A stretch of DNA of 64,000 nt from an uncultured Pelagibacteraceae bacterium. GTDB taxonomy: Bacteria > Pseudomonadota > Alphaproteobacteria > Pelagibacterales > Pelagibacteraceae. The translations under genes and the position numbers were made by a program. The stretch lies in contig CACLLG010000003.1 in assembly GCA_902607735.1 (NCBI GenBank), positions 1 to 64,000 on the forward strand, written 5' to 3'. Every line of letters starts with the position of its first letter. Positions within the stretch are counted from its first letter, which is position 1. The notes beneath the pieces were generated by a model. It searched no databases. It had not been told where the DNA came from and saw only the letters and a program-made list of their open reading frames with translations. Positions 61,267 to 64,000 of the stretch are shown piece by piece.

Positions 61267-63816
61267 ATGTCTAAAAAAATCGTAATAGTTGGAGCTCTGG
61301 GATATTTGGGTACTGAGCTCTGCAAACTATATTCTGGTGTGAGCTGGTTTCATAACATTGTGGCAATTGATAGTAGATTTGTATCAAAAAGAGTAAATCA
61401 ACTTAAAAATTGGAATATTAAATTTTATCAGGGACAAATACTAGATAAAGAATTTTTGAAAAATCATCTAAATGATTCAGACATAGTACATCATCTGGCA
61501 GGAATTACAGATGTCGCATATGTCAAAAAAGAATCGGACCCCAATCAAGATGAAAACATTAAAAAAATTGCGATTGAAGGTACAAATAATATTTTAAATG
61601 TAATTCCAAAAAAATGTAAAATTATATTTCCATCTACTCATGTGGTGTATGAAGGTTTAAAAGAAACAAAAAAAAATATAGAAGAAGATGAAAAGCCATG
61701 CCCAATACTTGTTTATTCCTCTAGTAAGGTAAAAAACGAAATAGATATAAAAAATTCAAATAAAAATTATGTAATTTTAAGATTAGGATCAGTCTATGGA
61801 TATTCGTCGACCGATACTATGAGAATAAATATAATGCCAAATCTATTTTCAAAAATAGCATCTCAAAATGGAGAAATCAGTTTATTTGCAGGTGGAAAAC
61901 AAATAAAAAGTGTAGTTCCATTAATAGATGTAGTTAGGTGTATGAAGTTTATGGAAGAAAATGAAAAAATCAAAAGAGAAACATTTAATTTAGTAAAAGA
62001 AACAGTAACTGTAAAAGAAGTAGCAGAGATTTGTAAAAAACATAATCCAAAAGTTAGAATTAAAATGACAGAAGATGAAATTCCAAATCTTGGCTATACA
62101 CTATCTAATAAAAAACTTTTAAAAACAGGTTTTAAATTTCTTTATAATTTGGATGAATCAATTTCTACAATGATTCAAAAATGGTCATTTAAAAAATATG
62201 ATAAAGATCTTGAATATAAATCGCATGGTGAAAAAGAATTTATAGATAAAAGAGGAAAAATTAGCAATTATGAATTAACAGAACCTATCAATTTAATTGG
62301 TTATATAGAGTCCGTTAAAGGATCAATGAGAGCTAATCATTATCATCCGGTTCAGGAGCAGAAAGTACTTTTGGTAAAAGGGCAATTTATAAGCTTATAT
62401 AAGAGTTTGCTTGAAAAAAATTCTCCAAAAATTACACATGTTATTAATGAAGGAGATTCCGTAGTCACAAAACCAAATGTAGCTCATACTATGGTTTTTA
62501 CAAAAGATTCAATTTTTCTTAATTTGGTAAGAGGGGAGAGAGAACATAATAATTATGGAATTACACATACCCTTCCTTACCCTTTAGTCTCAAACGAAGA
62601 TAGAAAAGAATTACTTAAAAATTATAAATTTGAGTGTAGATCATGTAATAATTTAAAACTCAAAAGAGTAGTTTCGTTAGGTTATCAACCCTTAGCTAAT
62701 AATTTGTTAAAAAATAAAAATGAAAAAGATGAACTTTTTCCACTTGAAATGAACTATTGTCCGAACTGTCACAATTGCCAACTTTCAGTTGTTGTTGATC
62801 CAAAAAAAATGTTCAGCAATTACCTTTATTTATCTTCTACTTCTAAAACATTTAGAGATCATTTTGAAACTGCAGCAAATAAATATATTAAAGAATTTAA
62901 GCTTACACCAAATAAATCTTATATAATTGATGTTGGAAGTAATGATGGTGTTGCTTTAAGACCATTTAAAAATTTAAAATTTAGAAATATTCTCGGTATA
63001 GAACCGGCTAAAAATTTAGCAAAACTAGCTAACAAAAATAAAATTAGAACTTATAATGGTTTTTTGGACAATAAAGGATTAAAGAAAGTAAAAAAAAATG
63101 CAGATATTATTTTAGCATCAAATGTTTTTGCACATTCAGATGAACTAAAAATGATGGCTGAATGTATGCTTAAATTACTAAAAAAAGATGGAACTATTAT
63201 TATCGAAGTCCAATATTTACTTAACACCTTACAAGATGTAACTTTTGATAATATTTACCACGAACATTATAACTATTGGTCTTTGACATCTTTGGTAAGA
63301 TTTTTTAATCAATTTTCAGCAAAAATATATAAAGCGGAAAAAATTGATACACATGGTGGTTCTATCAGAATCTATGTGAAAAAAAATTTAAAAACTAAAA
63401 TAGAAAAAAGTGTTAAACAGCTTTTAATAGAGGAAGAAAAATTTGGAATTAAAAATTATCAAACATATAAGAATTTTGCTAAAAATGTTTATAGAATTAG
63501 AGATAATGTTAGAAAAAATATTTCTAAACTCACTAAGGGAGATACAAAAATAATTGGTTATGGTTCTCCAGCTAAAGCTACAACCGCATTAAATTTTTTT
63601 GGTATATCTAATGAAATTGAATATATTGTAGAAGACAACAAGCTTAAACAAGGAAAGTTTCTTCCTGGAATGAAAATACCTATTACTTCAAAAAATAATG
63701 TTAAAGGAAAACCAGATTATGCTTTAGTTTTAGCTTGGAACTTTCTTGAAGAGATAAAAAAAAATAACACTGATTTGGCTCATAAATTTGTAAGTATCAA
63801 AGATCTAGAGATTTAA
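61267..63816 (+). CDS. Trifunctional-looking fusion: NAD-dependent sugar epimerase/dehydratase (SDR) + cupin + sugar C-methyltransferase
   Basis: N-term GALGYLG and YSSSK (SDR); middle ANHYHPVQEQKVLLVKGQF (cupin); C-term CRSC..CPNCHNC zinc motif, IIDVGSNDGVAL SAM motif, and GYGSPAKATT..IVEDNKLKQGKFLPG (C-methyltransferase C-terminal domain). Confidence 0.88.
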   Translation: MSKKIVIVGALGYLGTELCKLYSGVSWFHNIVAIDSRFVSKRVNQLKNWNIKFYQGQILDKEFLKNHLNDSDIVHHLAGITDVAYVKKESDPNQDENIKKIAIEGTNNILNVIPKKCKIIFPSTHVVYEGLKETKKNIEEDEKPCPILVYSSSKVKNEIDIKNSNKNYVILRLGSVYGYSSTDTMRINIMPNLFSKIASQNGEISLFAGGKQIKSVVPLIDVVRCMKFMEENEKIKRETFNLVKETVTVKEVAEICKKHNPKVRIKMTEDEIPNLGYTLSNKKLLKTGFKFLYNLDESISTMIQKWSFKKYDKDLEYKSHGEKEFIDKRGKISNYELTEPINLIGYIESVKGSMRANHYHPVQEQKVLLVKGQFISLYKSLLEKNSPKITHVINEGDSVVTKPNVAHTMVFTKDSIFLNLVRGEREHNNYGITHTLPYPLVSNEDRKELLKNYKFECRSCNNLKLKRVVSLGYQPLANNLLKNKNEKDELFPLEMNYCPNCHNCQLSVVVDPKKMFSNYLYLSSTSKTFRDHFETAANKYIKEFKLTPNKSYIIDVGSNDGVALRPFKNLKFRNILGIEPAKNLAKLANKNKIRTYNGFLDNKGLKKVKKNADIILASNVFAHSDELKMMAECMLKLLKKDGTIIIEVQYLLNTLQDVTFDNIYHEHYNYWSLTSLVRFFNQFSAKIYKAEKIDTHGGSIRIYVKKNLKTKIEKSVKQLLIEEEKFGIKNYQTYKNFAKNVYRIRDNVRKNISKLTKGDTKIIGYGSPAKATTALNFFGISNEIEYIVEDNKLKQGKFLPGMKIPITSKNNVKGKPDYALVLAWNFLEEIKKNNTDLAHKFVSIKDLEI

Positions 63817-63862
63817 TTTTACTTTGTTATCTACCTGCTGTAGAAAGTTTTAAAACATGTAT

Positions 63863-63938
63863 GGGCGGTTAGCTCAGTTGGTAGAGCATCTCGTTTACAC
63901 CGAGAGGGTCATAGGTTCGAGTCCTTTACCGCCCACCA
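63863..63938 (+). tRNA. tRNA-Val (anticodon TAC), CCA encoded
   Basis: GGGCGGT/ACCGCCC acceptor, D-arm AGCTCAGTTGGTAGAGC, anticodon loop ttTACac, GTTCGAGTC, ACCA. Confidence 0.95.
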
Positions 63939-63944
63939 TTTTGT

Positions 63945-64000
63945 GGGGGTGTAGCTCAGTTGGTTAGAGCGCCTGCCTGTCACGCAGGAGGTCGCGGGTT
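63945..64000 (+). tRNA. tRNA-Asp (anticodon GTC), truncated by window end
   Basis: GGGGGTGTAGCTCAGTTGGTTAGAGCGCCTGCCTGTCACGCAGGAGGTCGCGGGTT; anticodon loop ctGTCac; 3' part beyond the window. Confidence 0.93.

Noticed and set aside
1-64000. CRISPR arrays, IS elements, prophage or integrase genes
   Set aside because: No regularly spaced repeats, transposase or phage motifs were seen in any ORF or intergenic region.

Overview
This 64 kb window is AT-rich, gene-dense alphaproteobacterial chromosome. Gene content and order suggest a streamlined SAR11/Pelagibacterales-like genome; this assignment is inferred from composition and synteny, not from a database search. I support about 60 protein genes, complete tRNA-Leu(TAG) and tRNA-Val(TAC), and a truncated tRNA-Asp(GTC) at the right edge. 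Almost everything is core housekeeping: panB; purF-cvpA; dnaB; rpsF-rpsR-rplI; fabD-fabG-acpP; gmk; ksgA-pdxA-surA-lptD-lptG-lptF; pepA-ndk; purMN; aspS; accBC-aroQ; thiSG; RNase E/G; PBP1A; prfB; tyrS; anmK; a complete iscR-sufBCDSU-sufT-sufA operon; glnA; nnr; and tig-clpP-clpX-lon. I saw no CRISPR arrays, transposases, integrases or rRNA genes. The main accessory signal is a two-gene sugar-modification insert (GT17-like glycosyltransferase plus an 849-aa SDR-cupin-C-methyltransferase triple fusion) between lon and a tRNA-Val/tRNA-Asp pair. Other points worth checking: a classic programmed +1 frameshift in prfB missed by the ORF track; an IscR-type box on the suf promoter; an RNase E/G that lacks the zinc-link cysteines; an orphan NrdJ-C-terminal (TSCPD-like) protein; purM and a divergent gene whose start codons overlap; a predicted near-leaderless 62-aa orphan gene; and a compact bidirectional terminator between thiG and rne. 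I did not find strong evidence for a wholly new multi-gene defence or mobile system.
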